From Methanosarcinaceae archaeon (GTDB lineage: Archaea; Halobacteriota; Methanosarcinia; Methanosarcinales; Methanosarcinaceae), in assembly GCA_030611265.1 (NCBI GenBank), contig JAUWQD010000010.1, positions 1 through 64,000 of the forward strand: a DNA stretch of 64,000 bases, in the 5' to 3' direction. A program made the position numbers and the translations under genes. The notes beneath the pieces were generated by a model. It did not search any database. It saw only the letters and a list, made by a program, of their open reading frames with translations, and had not been told where the DNA came from. Within the stretch, counting starts at the first letter, position 1. Every line of letters starts with the position of its first letter. This document shows positions 26,650-36,416 of the stretch, piece after piece.

Positions 26650-29190
26650 ATGCGATGGAAGATAAGTGTTCTCTTGATTGCAGTCATGTTATGCGTAGCA
26701 TTAACAGGGATGGCTTCAGCAGCAGAGGACATAAAGTGCGGCTGGGAGAAACCATGCGGCACAAAAGTGCTTCAGGACGATGAAGAAACAGTGTTTGTGC
26801 TGTATCCGATCGATGCACGGATAATTGAACTTGATGAAGGTTCCGGTTATATTTATGTCGACATGACACCTGATAACGGTGACGTTATCGGGAAAGGTGA
26901 TGTCAGGCTAACCGGATACCATGATGAATATCCACCGAATTCAAAAGTTGAATTTGGTGATAATGATAATACATTACCTGCTTTTGAATTGAATGAGCAG
27001 GATATTATTTGCTATCTTGATATAGATAATGACGGTAAGTATACCTTATATGACCCGGTCTACATCGATCTGGATAACAGTGATGATGTATCAATGGATG
27101 ATATAAGAATCACTGATGTGCCTCCGGTGGATGTGTACGATTATGAAGGAAATCTCATGTACACAGCTGGCGAATGGGGTGAATACAAGTGGACTCAGGT
27201 TAAAGGATTGATCTCTGAAGAGGATTACGGTAGAGACCTGTACCATATCGGTTCTGGATATGCTGAGGATCTGCTCGGATGGGTTGACGGTGACTGCACT
27301 GGCGACTGGGATAATATTGATAAACTCTATATTAACCAGCCAACAGACGAACCACAATTTGACCATTTCGTGACTATCGGAGATGTAAGGCTGTTTATAC
27401 CGGAAGATAATCCATATCTGGATTGTGGTACTAAGGTCGAGCAAGGTGACATGGATGCTGTCTATGCATTAATGGTCGATACCGGTGCCCGAATGGCATA
27501 TTATCCAGGTGGTGCGGGTGGTAATGATGAGGTTTACATCGATATGGATGACGATGGAATAGTATCTATTGGTGATGTAAGACTTACAGAGGTATCTACT
27601 CATTACGAACCGAACACGAAAGTTAAAGACAGCGATCGGTGGGATCTGGGGCATGTGTTGAAAGAGATGAGTCAATGTCTTATCAAGTATAACGATCTTG
27701 ATGGTCTTGACGGTTATTCCTTAGGTGATCCGCTCTATATCGATATGGATGATGACAAGGAAGTTTCAGATGGTGATATTCGATTGAACGATGTTCCTGT
27801 CTTTGATATGGATGATATGACTGCAGGGGATATCGGTCAGGCATGGTCAGTTGTAGTAGGAGGACTAAATGCAGATGATGATGTTGGCTGGGGTCTTGAT
27901 GGATTGCGAGATATTCGTAACAATTGCGCTTCAGTCAATGAACTGCTTGGATACATCGACTCTGACTGTTCCGGAGACTGGACATGTGTAGATAAGTTAT
28001 ACTTGCAGCAACTTGTCCAAAAGGATCCTTGCGGTGATTCAACACCCGATGGTTCTGAAATCGATAATCCAAGAGGGATGGAACCCTATAACCTGTTCGT
28101 GACAGTCGGTGATCACAGACTCTACATACCTCAGAAAGCCATAGATGAAGAAGGATGGCCAATATGTGGTACTAAGGTAACAATGTGTGATATTGACGTG
28201 GTATTTGCACTCAATACTCCGTATAACATGGATGCAGGAGATGAGGGATATATCAGAGCGGGATTCGTTGAGAGAGGCAGTGGAACTGGCACTGAACAGG
28301 GATTCAATTTGGAGGACTTCGCCTATCTGGATATGGATGGTGACGGAATGGTATCTGATGGTGATATAAGGTTGACGTATGTTGAGATATCAGGTATCTC
28401 ATATGAACCAAACACCAAAGTCAAGGCTCCTCATGATAAGGATCTTGGTCAGACACTTAGATTCGATTCAGGTTTTGACTACTGGTGTTCTGACGGAGAA
28501 TTCCCATTCGGCTTCCTAATGTACATGGACATTAATGAGAACGGTGTTTACGATGTAGAGGATCCACTCTATCTGGATAGCGATCCATTGGGACCTGGTA
28601 CTGAATCTGAGTCGTTCTTGTGGTGGACGACCTATACACCAACTATCACATCAGGAGATATCAGGCTCACGGATGTACCTATAGTTAACGGATCGTATGG
28701 TCCTGCGGGTTCCATTGGGATAGCCTGGTCAAGAGTAGGTTCAAACGATGAAGATACCAGTAACATGAATTTCGCCACGTACTTGGGTTCCAATGAAAAG
28801 ACCCTGATCGGAGACTATCTAATGATCTTCGATGCGGATTGCAGTGGCAGCTGGACATGTGTGGATGCACTGTACTTGCAACAGGATGTGGAGTGGGGAC
28901 TTTGGCCATACACTTGGATTCCTGAATTGCCTGAAGGACTGAGTGCAAGGTTGCCTAACCACCGTGTAACTGCCGGTGATCTAAGATTGTACATCCCAAT
29001 GGTTGAGGAGAGTACAAACGGCGATGAACCAGTTGAGGACACATACAACCCATACGACGAGAACGAGAACAACGTAATCGAAATTGGCGAAATGTTGACT
29101 GCAATTGGTGACTGGAAGGCTGGAAATCTGACGATAGGAGAAATGATGGAAGTCATTGGTTACTGGAAGGCAGGGAGCTATTCCCTATAA
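26650..29190 (+). CDS. Secreted protein with dockerin-like calcium loops
   Basis: An 846-residue exported protein with a signal peptide (ISVLLIAVMLCVALTGMASA). Three long repeats follow, each opening with CGTKV and holding EF-hand/dockerin-like loops such as YIDMDDDGIVSIGDVRLTEV, YIDMDDDKEVSDGDIRLNDV and YLDMDGDGMVSDGDIRLTYV, plus GYIDSDCSGDWTCVDKLYLQ units. The tail (NENNVIEIGEMLTAIGDWKA, then GEMMEVIGYWKAGSY) is a dockerin-like pair seen in Methanosarcina surface proteins. Calcium binding and surface assembly are inferred. Strong ribosome site (taggagg). No membrane anchor is present, so attachment would be through partners. Confidence 0.8.
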   Translation: MRWKISVLLIAVMLCVALTGMASAAEDIKCGWEKPCGTKVLQDDEETVFVLYPIDARIIELDEGSGYIYVDMTPDNGDVIGKGDVRLTGYHDEYPPNSKVEFGDNDNTLPAFELNEQDIICYLDIDNDGKYTLYDPVYIDLDNSDDVSMDDIRITDVPPVDVYDYEGNLMYTAGEWGEYKWTQVKGLISEEDYGRDLYHIGSGYAEDLLGWVDGDCTGDWDNIDKLYINQPTDEPQFDHFVTIGDVRLFIPEDNPYLDCGTKVEQGDMDAVYALMVDTGARMAYYPGGAGGNDEVYIDMDDDGIVSIGDVRLTEVSTHYEPNTKVKDSDRWDLGHVLKEMSQCLIKYNDLDGLDGYSLGDPLYIDMDDDKEVSDGDIRLNDVPVFDMDDMTAGDIGQAWSVVVGGLNADDDVGWGLDGLRDIRNNCASVNELLGYIDSDCSGDWTCVDKLYLQQLVQKDPCGDSTPDGSEIDNPRGMEPYNLFVTVGDHRLYIPQKAIDEEGWPICGTKVTMCDIDVVFALNTPYNMDAGDEGYIRAGFVERGSGTGTEQGFNLEDFAYLDMDGDGMVSDGDIRLTYVEISGISYEPNTKVKAPHDKDLGQTLRFDSGFDYWCSDGEFPFGFLMYMDINENGVYDVEDPLYLDSDPLGPGTESESFLWWTTYTPTITSGDIRLTDVPIVNGSYGPAGSIGIAWSRVGSNDEDTSNMNFATYLGSNEKTLIGDYLMIFDADCSGSWTCVDALYLQQDVEWGLWPYTWIPELPEGLSARLPNHRVTAGDLRLYIPMVEESTNGDEPVEDTYNPYDENENNVIEIGEMLTAIGDWKAGNLTIGEMMEVIGYWKAGSYSL

Positions 29191-29193
29191 GAT

Positions 29194-29221
29194 GGTGAGA
29201 GGTAATTTTTTCCTCTCAACC
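29194..29221 (+). terminator. Hairpin between the dockerin-like and repeat-protein genes
   Basis: GGTGAGAGG pairs with CCTCTCAACC across a TAATTTTTT loop, just after the stop of the dockerin-like gene and before the next ribosome site (gaggaga). It may attenuate or stabilise the transcript. Confidence 0.4.
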
Positions 29222-29244
29222 TTATATTTCGAGGAGAGATCGAA

Positions 29245-30330
29245 ATGAGAAAAGTATTGAAAACTATAGGGATAGTAGTCATGTTGCTTTTGGCCGCAAT
29301 TCCAATGATCTCATCGGCTGCAGCAGAGCAAAATGTTTGCAGGGATCTTCCGTCAGGAACTCAGACTCCTGGTTCGGCGATAATTGTATCATTGGATACC
29401 ACGATTGATTCTGCAACCTTCTATGCTATCGATGAGGAAGTTCCATCTGGATGGATGGTCACCGGAGCATCGGATGCAGGTGACTACACTTCAGATCCAG
29501 GACATGTCAAATGGGTGGTTACAAGCGGTGCAGTGAATAAAACATATACCTACACTGTCCAGATCCCAGGTGCTGCTGCGGACGGAACATATGCATTTGG
29601 TCCTGGTGAATTCCTGATGGAAGGCATGGGTAGTGCTTCTCCAATCGACTGTGATACAGACGTTACAGTAGAATCTGGAGCCGTTGATTTAGGAGAGCCA
29701 AATGTTTGCAGGGATCTTCCGTCAGGAACTCAGGTTCCTGGTTCGGTGATTACTGTATCATTGGATACCACGGTTAATTCTGCGACCTACTATGCTATCG
29801 ATGAGGAAGTTCCATCCGGATGGATGGTCACTGGAGCATCGGATGCAGGTGACTTTACTTCAGAGTCAGGACATGTCAAATGGGTGGTTACAAGCGGTGC
29901 AGCGGATAAAACATATACCTACACTGTCCAGATCCCAGGTGCTGCTGCGGACGGAACATATGCCTTTGGTCCTGGTGAATTCCTGATGGAAGGCATGGGT
30001 AGTGCTTCTCCAATCGACTGTGATACAGACGTTACAGTAGAAGAAACAGTAGAAGAAACAGTAGAAGAAACAGTAGAAGAAACCAGTGGTGATAGTAGTG
30101 ATAATAATGATCTTGGGACTACAACAATAACTGATCCAGAGACCGATGATGAAAGTTCGTCTGAATCCACTGCAAGTGCTAGCACTACATCTGTTAAGAG
30201 TGTCGCGACCACACAATTAGCAGATGATTCTGCAGAAGAGGTTCCTGCATCAGAAGATGCCGGATCATCAATGTTCGCAATTGTAATTGGGGCAATTGTA
30301 ATTCTGAGCTATAAGTTAAAAGAAGATTAA
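29245..30330 (+). CDS. Surface protein with two near-identical repeats and C-terminal helix
   Basis: A 361-residue protein: a signal peptide (residues 1-28), then two copies of a domain of about 115 residues starting NVCRDLPSGTQ and ending EGMGSASPIDCDTDVTVE, nearly identical in DNA as well, so recently duplicated. A linker with VEET repeated four times follows (12-bp units GTAGAAGAAACA), then a Ser/Thr-rich stretch, then a hydrophobic helix with KLKED at the end. Two conserved cysteines per repeat could form disulfides. The tail looks like a cell-surface anchor but lacks a clear PGF- or VPXXXP-type motif. The role is unknown. Confidence 0.8.
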   Translation: MRKVLKTIGIVVMLLLAAIPMISSAAAEQNVCRDLPSGTQTPGSAIIVSLDTTIDSATFYAIDEEVPSGWMVTGASDAGDYTSDPGHVKWVVTSGAVNKTYTYTVQIPGAAADGTYAFGPGEFLMEGMGSASPIDCDTDVTVESGAVDLGEPNVCRDLPSGTQVPGSVITVSLDTTVNSATYYAIDEEVPSGWMVTGASDAGDFTSESGHVKWVVTSGAADKTYTYTVQIPGAAADGTYAFGPGEFLMEGMGSASPIDCDTDVTVEETVEETVEETVEETSGDSSDNNDLGTTTITDPETDDESSSESTASASTTSVKSVATTQLADDSAEEVPASEDAGSSMFAIVIGAIVILSYKLKED

Positions 30331-30367
30331 TCGATAAATAATTTTGAGCGGGTTGGGGAGTGGGTGA

Positions 30368-30395
30368 ACAAGAGTTGAGTATATTCAACTCTTGT
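30368..30395 (+). terminator. Perfect 11-bp hairpin
   Basis: ACAAGAGTTGA-gtatat-TCAACTCTTGT lies 38 bases after the stop of the two-repeat protein and is followed by CTTTC. A good candidate for the 3' end of the preceding transcript. Confidence 0.5.
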
Positions 30396-30601
30396 CTTTC
30401 GATGACATTTATGGAGGGTTTAGTACATAATTCAGCCGAAAAATTGATCGTACCATTCATAATAGGAAGTTTGATTATTCATATTTATGTGTCGGGTATG
30501 GCATTATATGCAGACGAGTTGATTCCTGCATTTACAAGGGTTTACTTTATTATATCGATTTTTATGGATATTTCTAATCAAGTTGTCAGTGGGGAACTAA
30601 T

Positions 30602-33600
30602 ATGAAAAGAACAGATGAATTATTGAAGTTAGATATATGTTGCATCACACAAATATACGCGAAATATTTTCTAATTATGGTTGTGCTTGTATCTGTGTTA
30701 TTATTTGCGACACCGGTATCTGCAATTACTGTTGATGGAATCAAGTCAGCAGATGAGTGGAACGATAGTTGGGCATATGGCCAGACTCAGGGCACTGGTT
30801 ATGATGCAAACGGTCCCTTTGGGGACCGATTAGTCATAAGGCAAGGTGGTTTTAGTATTGTGGGTTCCGATTGGAATGATCTCGACCCAAAGGATGATGC
30901 AGGAGCATCATTTGATACGTCAATGGCAAGAGCCGGTAGTTTCGACAGTGGTTCTGATATCAAGAGTGTATATATGCATTTTAACACATCGACCGGTATT
31001 TTGTATGGTCTGTGTGAAGTATATGGTATACCCGGGGATCTTGACGGGGATGGTAGTGTTTCGACAAATTCGACCTACGGAGACACTGGGGGGAATTCAG
31101 GTCCTGCCGGTGATGGTATTGGAAGATCTGAAACATGGAAGATCAGAGCATCACAGGATGGTGAATTTGTTGATATTAAGATCAGTAACAACGATTGGAC
31201 TGTTACCAGTGAAACAATGGCAATAGGTTATGATGATGTAGTTGCTAAATTCGCATCTATCAACAATGGTTGCTATGAAATTGAAATCCATAACATTACA
31301 AGCTTTTTTGATATAAGTTTGGATGCATCTCCTATAATGATCGAAGCACTGGCAGGAGCCAACGATGATGGAATTGGTGAAGATATGGCTACTGCATTTG
31401 TTCATGTCCCACTTTCAGCAACAATTGGTGACTATGTTTGGTCAGATACCAACAATGACGGTGTCCAAAATGGTAGTGAATCCGGAATTTCCGGAGTGTT
31501 GGTCGATCTTGTACTTGATGGTACAATAATTTCCACTAATACCACTGATGGTACCGGTCTTTACATGTTTGATAATCTTGTTGCCGATTGTTACGATGTC
31601 GTGATTAACAGTAGTAACTTTGAATCCGGTGGTGCTTTAGAAAGTCACATTGCAAGTCCTGCAAATATGGGTGGTGATGATGCAATTGACAGTGATGGAA
31701 TTGATAATTCATCCAGTGTTTGTGTAAATCCTGGTGATGTAAACCTTACAATCGACTTTGGATATGTTCCACTTCCGGCAACGATCGGTGATTATGTTTG
31801 GTCTGATACCAATAATAATGGTATTCAGGATGACGGAGATTCTGGAATTTTTGGAGTGTTGGTCGACCTTGTACTTGATAGTACAATAATCTCAACTAAT
31901 ACCACAGATGGTACCGGTCTTTATCTGTTTGATAACCTTGTTGCCGATTGTTACGATGTTGTGATCAACAGCAGTAACTTTGAATCCGGTGGTGCTTTGA
32001 AAGGTCATATTGCAAGCCCTGCAAATATGGGTGGTGATGATACAATTGACAGTGATGGAATTGATAATTCATCCAGTGTCTGTGTCGATCATGGAGATGT
32101 AAATCTTACAATTGACTTTGGATACGTTCCACTTCCGGCAATGATCGGTGATTATGTCTGGTCAGATACCAATAATGACGGTATCCAGAATGTAAGTGAA
32201 GTCGGTATTGATGGAGTTGTTGTAGATCTAATGAATGGTAGCATGTTAATCGCTACTGACACAACCAATTCAACCGGTTATTACCTGTTCGATAATCTTG
32301 TTGCTGATTGCTACGATGTTGTGATCAACAGCAGTAACTTCGAATTCGGTGGTGCTTTGAAAGGTCATATTGCAAGCCCTGCAAATATGGGTAGTGATGA
32401 TACAATTGACAGTGATGGAATTGATAATTCATCCATTGTTTGTGTCGATCCCGGTGATGTAAACCTTACAATTGACTTTGGATACGTTCCACTCCCGGCA
32501 ACGATCGGTGACTATGTCTGGTCAGATACCAATAATAACGGTACTCAGGATAGCGGTGAACTCGGTATTGAGGGGGTTGTTGTAGATCTAATGAATGGTA
32601 GTACAATAGTATCCACTAATACCACTGATGCTGATGGTCTTTACCTGTTCGATAACCTTGTTGCTGATTGTTACGATGTTGTGATCAACAGCAGCAACTT
32701 CGAATCCGGTGGTGCTTTGAAAGGTCATATTGCAAGTCCTGCCAATATAGGTACAGATGATACAATTGACAGTGATGGAATTGATAATTCATCCAGTGTT
32801 TGTGTCGATCCCGGTGATGTAAACTTTACAATCGACTTTGGATACGTTCCACTCCCTGCAACGATCGGTGATTATGTCTGGGAAGATACCAATAATAACG
32901 GTGTCCAGAATGTAAGTGAATTCGGTATTTTCGGAGTGTTGATCGATCTTGTACTTGATGGTACAATAATCTCCAATGACACTACTGATTGTAATGGTCT
33001 TTACTTGTTTGAAAACCTTGTTGCTGATTGTTACGATGTTGTGATCAACAGCAGTAACTTCGAATCTGGTGGTGTTTTGGAAGGTCGTATTGCAAGTATC
33101 GCAGATGCTGGTACAGATGATGCAAATGACAGTGATGGCATTAACAATGCATCTAGTGTCTGTGTCGATCCCGGCGATGTAAATCTCACAATTGACTTTG
33201 GATATTATGAACCTTGTATATCCGATAATGTAACTATTGGAGATTATGTATGGGCAGATATCAATCAGAATGGTATTCAGAATAATGACTGTGAACCCGG
33301 TATACCATGTGTTGTTGTAGATCTTGTGCAAGGTAATACAATAATAGCGACTACTTTGACTGACAAATGTGGTTTCTACATGTTTAATGTCACAGTTGGT
33401 TGTTACAGTGGTGTAGAATGCTATGATGTTGTAATCAATTCCAGCAATTTTGATTCTGGTGGTATCTTATTTGGTCACACTGCCAGTCCATATAATGTTG
33501 GAATTAATGATGAAATTGATAGTGACGGTATCAATAACATCGCCAGTCTTTGTGTTTTTGCAGGAGATGAAAATCCCACAATTGACTTTGGATACTATAA

Positions 33601-33664
33601 TTCTGGAGATTTTGATTATATATATGATTCAGATACGTGTCCCGATTGCAATGGGGATGGCTAG
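30602..33664 (+). CDS. Secreted protein with six SdrD-B-like repeats
   Basis: A 1020-residue exported protein. A signal-type helix lies at about 22-45. Residues about 45-270 (ITVDGIKSADEWNDSWAYGQ onward) form a domain shared with two other proteins here and resembling DGxxxxEW-type DOMON/CBM9 modules. Six SdrD-B-like (Cna-B-like) units of IGDYVWSDTNN...GVLVDLV...GLYLFDNL follow; the first five start exactly 360 bases apart (31421, 31781, 32141, 32501, 32861) and the sixth at 33233. Such modules make rigid stalks. The protein stops abruptly after SDTCPDCNGDG with no anchor, so it may be truncated. Its start region is duplicated before the next gene. Confidence 0.85.
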   Translation: MKRTDELLKLDICCITQIYAKYFLIMVVLVSVLLFATPVSAITVDGIKSADEWNDSWAYGQTQGTGYDANGPFGDRLVIRQGGFSIVGSDWNDLDPKDDAGASFDTSMARAGSFDSGSDIKSVYMHFNTSTGILYGLCEVYGIPGDLDGDGSVSTNSTYGDTGGNSGPAGDGIGRSETWKIRASQDGEFVDIKISNNDWTVTSETMAIGYDDVVAKFASINNGCYEIEIHNITSFFDISLDASPIMIEALAGANDDGIGEDMATAFVHVPLSATIGDYVWSDTNNDGVQNGSESGISGVLVDLVLDGTIISTNTTDGTGLYMFDNLVADCYDVVINSSNFESGGALESHIASPANMGGDDAIDSDGIDNSSSVCVNPGDVNLTIDFGYVPLPATIGDYVWSDTNNNGIQDDGDSGIFGVLVDLVLDSTIISTNTTDGTGLYLFDNLVADCYDVVINSSNFESGGALKGHIASPANMGGDDTIDSDGIDNSSSVCVDHGDVNLTIDFGYVPLPAMIGDYVWSDTNNDGIQNVSEVGIDGVVVDLMNGSMLIATDTTNSTGYYLFDNLVADCYDVVINSSNFEFGGALKGHIASPANMGSDDTIDSDGIDNSSIVCVDPGDVNLTIDFGYVPLPATIGDYVWSDTNNNGTQDSGELGIEGVVVDLMNGSTIVSTNTTDADGLYLFDNLVADCYDVVINSSNFESGGALKGHIASPANIGTDDTIDSDGIDNSSSVCVDPGDVNFTIDFGYVPLPATIGDYVWEDTNNNGVQNVSEFGIFGVLIDLVLDGTIISNDTTDCNGLYLFENLVADCYDVVINSSNFESGGVLEGRIASIADAGTDDANDSDGINNASSVCVDPGDVNLTIDFGYYEPCISDNVTIGDYVWADINQNGIQNNDCEPGIPCVVVDLVQGNTIIATTLTDKCGFYMFNVTVGCYSGVECYDVVINSSNFDSGGILFGHTASPYNVGINDEIDSDGINNIASLCVFAGDENPTIDFGYYNSGDFDYIYDSDTCPDCNGDG
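31421..33220 (+). repeat. Five tandem 360-bp coding repeats
   Basis: Units begin at 31421, 31781, 32141, 32501 and 32861, each 360 bases, with very high identity in the blocks coding DNLVADCYDVVINSSNFESGG and DSDGIDNSS. They code for the SdrD-B-like modules. Equal length and high DNA identity point to recent unequal crossing-over or gene conversion. Confidence 0.9.
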
Positions 33665-33690
33665 GATGAAATTTTCAGTGGGGAACTAAT

Positions 33691-35901
33691 ATGATCAGAA
33701 CAGATGAATTATTAAAGTTTGATATATGCGGAATGGCATCCAAATATACAATACATTTTTTAATTCTGGTTGTGCTTGGATCTATTTTATTATCTGCGAC
33801 ACCAGTATCTGCGATAACGGTTGATGGAATCAAGTCAGCAGATGAGTGGAACGAGAGTTGGGCATTTGGTCAGACTCAGGGCACTGATTATGATGCAAAC
33901 GGTCCCTTTGGAGACCGATTAGTCATAAGGCAAGGTGCTTTTACTCTTATTAATTCTACCTGGTATGATAATGACCCACAGGATGATGCAGGGGAATTGT
34001 TTGATACTTCAATGGCAACAGAGGGTGATAATGCAAGTGGTTCTGATATCAAGAGTCTGTATATGCATTTTAACGCATCGTCCGATATTTTGTATGGCCT
34101 GTGTGAAGTATATGGTATACCCGGGGATCTTGACGGAGATGGTAACATCTCGACAAATGCGTCAAACGGGGATGACATAGGGGATGTAGGTCCTGCCGGT
34201 ATAGGTCTTGCATCCGCTGAAATATGGAAGATCAGAGCATCACAGGATGGTGAATATGTTGATATTAAGGTCAGTAACAACAATTGGACTGTCACTAATG
34301 AATCAATAGCAATGTATTATGATGACGTAGTTGCTAAATTCTCATCTATAGAAAATGGTTGCTATGAAATTGAAATCCACAATATTACAAATTTTTTCGA
34401 TATAAGTTTGGGTGCATCCCCTATAATGATAGAAATATTGTCGGGGTCCAACGCTGATGGACTTGGTGAAGATACTGCTACTGCATTTGTTCGTATGCCA
34501 CTTCCAGCAATGATCGGTGATTATGTCTGGGCTGATCTCAATAAAGACGGTCTCCAGAATGATGGAAACACCGGTATTTCCGATGTTACAGTCGAACTGT
34601 ACAACTGTACTGATATCCTGATCGACACAACCACCACCAATGCAACCGGTTATTACAATTTCACAGTTCCTGCCGGTGACTACTACGTTAACTTCACACT
34701 TCCCTTTGGAATGGTTTTCAGTCCGATGGATACAGGTGTAAATGATGGTATTGACAGTGATGCCAATATCACAACTGGAAAGACCCTATGTACCACACTT
34801 TCTCCAGGCGAGACAAATCTTACCCTGGATGCCGGTATGTATGAACCTGAAGCAAAGATTGGTGATTATGTCTGGAATGATCTCAATAAAGACGGTCTCC
34901 AGAATGTAAGTGAATCTGGAATTCCTGGAGTTACAGTCGAATTGTACAACTGTACTGATGTCCTGATCGACACAACCACCACCAATGCAACCGGTTATTA
35001 CAATTTCACCGTCCCTGCCGGTGACTACTACGTTAATTTCACACTCCCATCCGGAATGGTTTTCAGTCCGATGGATGCAGGTGGGGATAGTGTTGACAGT
35101 GATGCTAATCTTACAACCGGAAAGAGCATATGTACCACGCTTACTCCAGGTGAGACAGATCTTACCTGGGATGCAGGTATGTATGAACCTGAAGCAATGA
35201 TCGGTGATTACGTCTGGGACGATACTAATAAAGACGGTATTCAGAATGTCAGTGAATCCGGTATTCCCGGTGTTATTGTAGACCTGATGCAAGGCAGTAT
35301 AATCATATCCACTAACACAACCAATGCCAGTGGTATCTATCTGTTTGATAACCTCGTTGCCGGTTGCTACAATGTCACTATCAACTCCAGCAACTTTGGT
35401 TCTGGTGGTGCTTTGGAATATTACACTTCCAGTCCTTTCAATGTCGGTGCAGATGACGCAATTGACAGTGATGGCATTAACAATGCATCTAGTGTCTGTG
35501 TTGCTGCAGGAGATGTAAATCTTACAATTGACTTTGGCTACCATAAACCTGTGGTCTATAATGCAAAGACAATTGGTTACTGGAAGAATCATCCGGATGA
35601 TTGGCCAACGGAATCTGTGACAATAGGTGGTGTACCTTACACTAAAGCAGAAGCCATTGACATACTGAAAGATGCAAAATCAAAAGATGCAACCGATATG
35701 CTTGCTGCACAACTTATTGCTGCACAACTTAATATAGATAAATTTGGGGCAGGAACGTCGGACATTTTGCAAATTATTTTAGATAGCAATGATTTTTTGA
35801 TTCAGCATCCGATAGGATCGAATCCACAAGGTGATGACAGGGATGATGCTCTAGATCTCAAAGATTTGCTCGATGAATACAATAACATGTGGGATACATG
35901 A
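33691..35901 (+). CDS. Secreted protein with three SdrD-B-like repeats
   Basis: A 736-residue paralogue of the previous protein. It shares the first 270 residues (signal helix and ITVDGIKSADEWNESW domain) and even the upstream leader (TCAGTGGGGAACTAATATGA). Three SdrD-B-like units start at 34510, 34855 and 35197; the third resembles the units of the neighbour, while the first two are a different subtype (VTVELYNCTDILIDTTTTNA). The C-terminal 115 residues (KTIGYWKNHPDDWPTESVTI onward) match a module common at the ends of secreted bacterial proteins. No anchor or sorting signal is seen. Probably an extracellular or S-layer-associated protein. Confidence 0.85.
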   Translation: MIRTDELLKFDICGMASKYTIHFLILVVLGSILLSATPVSAITVDGIKSADEWNESWAFGQTQGTDYDANGPFGDRLVIRQGAFTLINSTWYDNDPQDDAGELFDTSMATEGDNASGSDIKSLYMHFNASSDILYGLCEVYGIPGDLDGDGNISTNASNGDDIGDVGPAGIGLASAEIWKIRASQDGEYVDIKVSNNNWTVTNESIAMYYDDVVAKFSSIENGCYEIEIHNITNFFDISLGASPIMIEILSGSNADGLGEDTATAFVRMPLPAMIGDYVWADLNKDGLQNDGNTGISDVTVELYNCTDILIDTTTTNATGYYNFTVPAGDYYVNFTLPFGMVFSPMDTGVNDGIDSDANITTGKTLCTTLSPGETNLTLDAGMYEPEAKIGDYVWNDLNKDGLQNVSESGIPGVTVELYNCTDVLIDTTTTNATGYYNFTVPAGDYYVNFTLPSGMVFSPMDAGGDSVDSDANLTTGKSICTTLTPGETDLTWDAGMYEPEAMIGDYVWDDTNKDGIQNVSESGIPGVIVDLMQGSIIISTNTTNASGIYLFDNLVAGCYNVTINSSNFGSGGALEYYTSSPFNVGADDAIDSDGINNASSVCVAAGDVNLTIDFGYHKPVVYNAKTIGYWKNHPDDWPTESVTIGGVPYTKAEAIDILKDAKSKDATDMLAAQLIAAQLNIDKFGAGTSDILQIILDSNDFLIQHPIGSNPQGDDRDDALDLKDLLDEYNNMWDT

Positions 35902-36142
35902 GATTCGTATGAGGTAGACCCAGGAGGCAGTATATTGAATGTAAAAAATTAGTCGTGGATTTGGGCTGATAAATCGATTTTAGTCTCAAATCAATGGCAA
36001 TTTGTGTTATCTGTATATTTTGCAGACGTAGCAGGAATTCAACTTCACAGAAAATAAATGCACCAATATTAAAAAATAACACGAAATTAGAAAGTGTCAT
36101 TATGATATAAATTATACAAAAATAACAGGGCGTGGAATCATT

Positions 36143-36364
36143 AGGCGGAGCAGAATAGACATTAGTGCAGAGATATTAAGAGTTGCATCAAAGGGGGCCA
36201 ATAAGACACAGATAGTGTATGGCACAAATCTTAATTTTGAAGTTGCAAAAAAATATCTTGAGATGCTACAGGAAAGGGGATTGATCAAACAGGATGGCGA
36301 TCTTTATTTGACAACTATAAAGGGAAAGGAATTTCAGGAACTCGCAAAAGAATTGAAATTGTGA
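36143..36364 (+). CDS. Small winged-helix protein, start unclear
   Basis: About 74 codons reading RRSRIDISAEILRVASKGAN, then NFEVAKKYLEMLQERGLIKQ, then TTIKGKEFQELAKELKL. This is the HTH_45-type winged helix common in Methanosarcinales and is clearly paralogous to the gene at 39526-39780. No ATG, GTG or TTG lies in frame near the N-terminus; the frame continues upstream without a start, so the gene is either 5'-truncated or uses an unusual initiation codon. Predicted DNA-binding regulator. Confidence 0.6.
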   Translation, partial: RRSRIDISAEILRVASKGANKTQIVYGTNLNFEVAKKYLEMLQERGLIKQDGDLYLTTIKGKEFQELAKELKL

Positions 36365-36416
36365 CGCATACAAAATAATTTTTACGTGGATTCAATCGTT
36401 TTATGGGGGTTAAAGT

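Noticed and set aside
29985-30085. Tandem 12-bp repeat as a CRISPR or regulatory array
   Set aside because: It is in frame and encodes VEET units in a surface-protein linker, so it is coding low-complexity sequence.
30360-30605. An 81-codon open frame between the two-repeat protein and the first SdrD-repeat gene
   Set aside because: It begins inside a strong hairpin (30368-30395), has no ribosome site and contains the leader that is duplicated before the next paralogue, so it is better read as an untranslated leader.
32789-33331. A 180-codon minus-strand frame inside the SdrD-repeat gene
   Set aside because: It follows the repeat period of the real gene and reads as Ile/Thr-rich shadow sequence.
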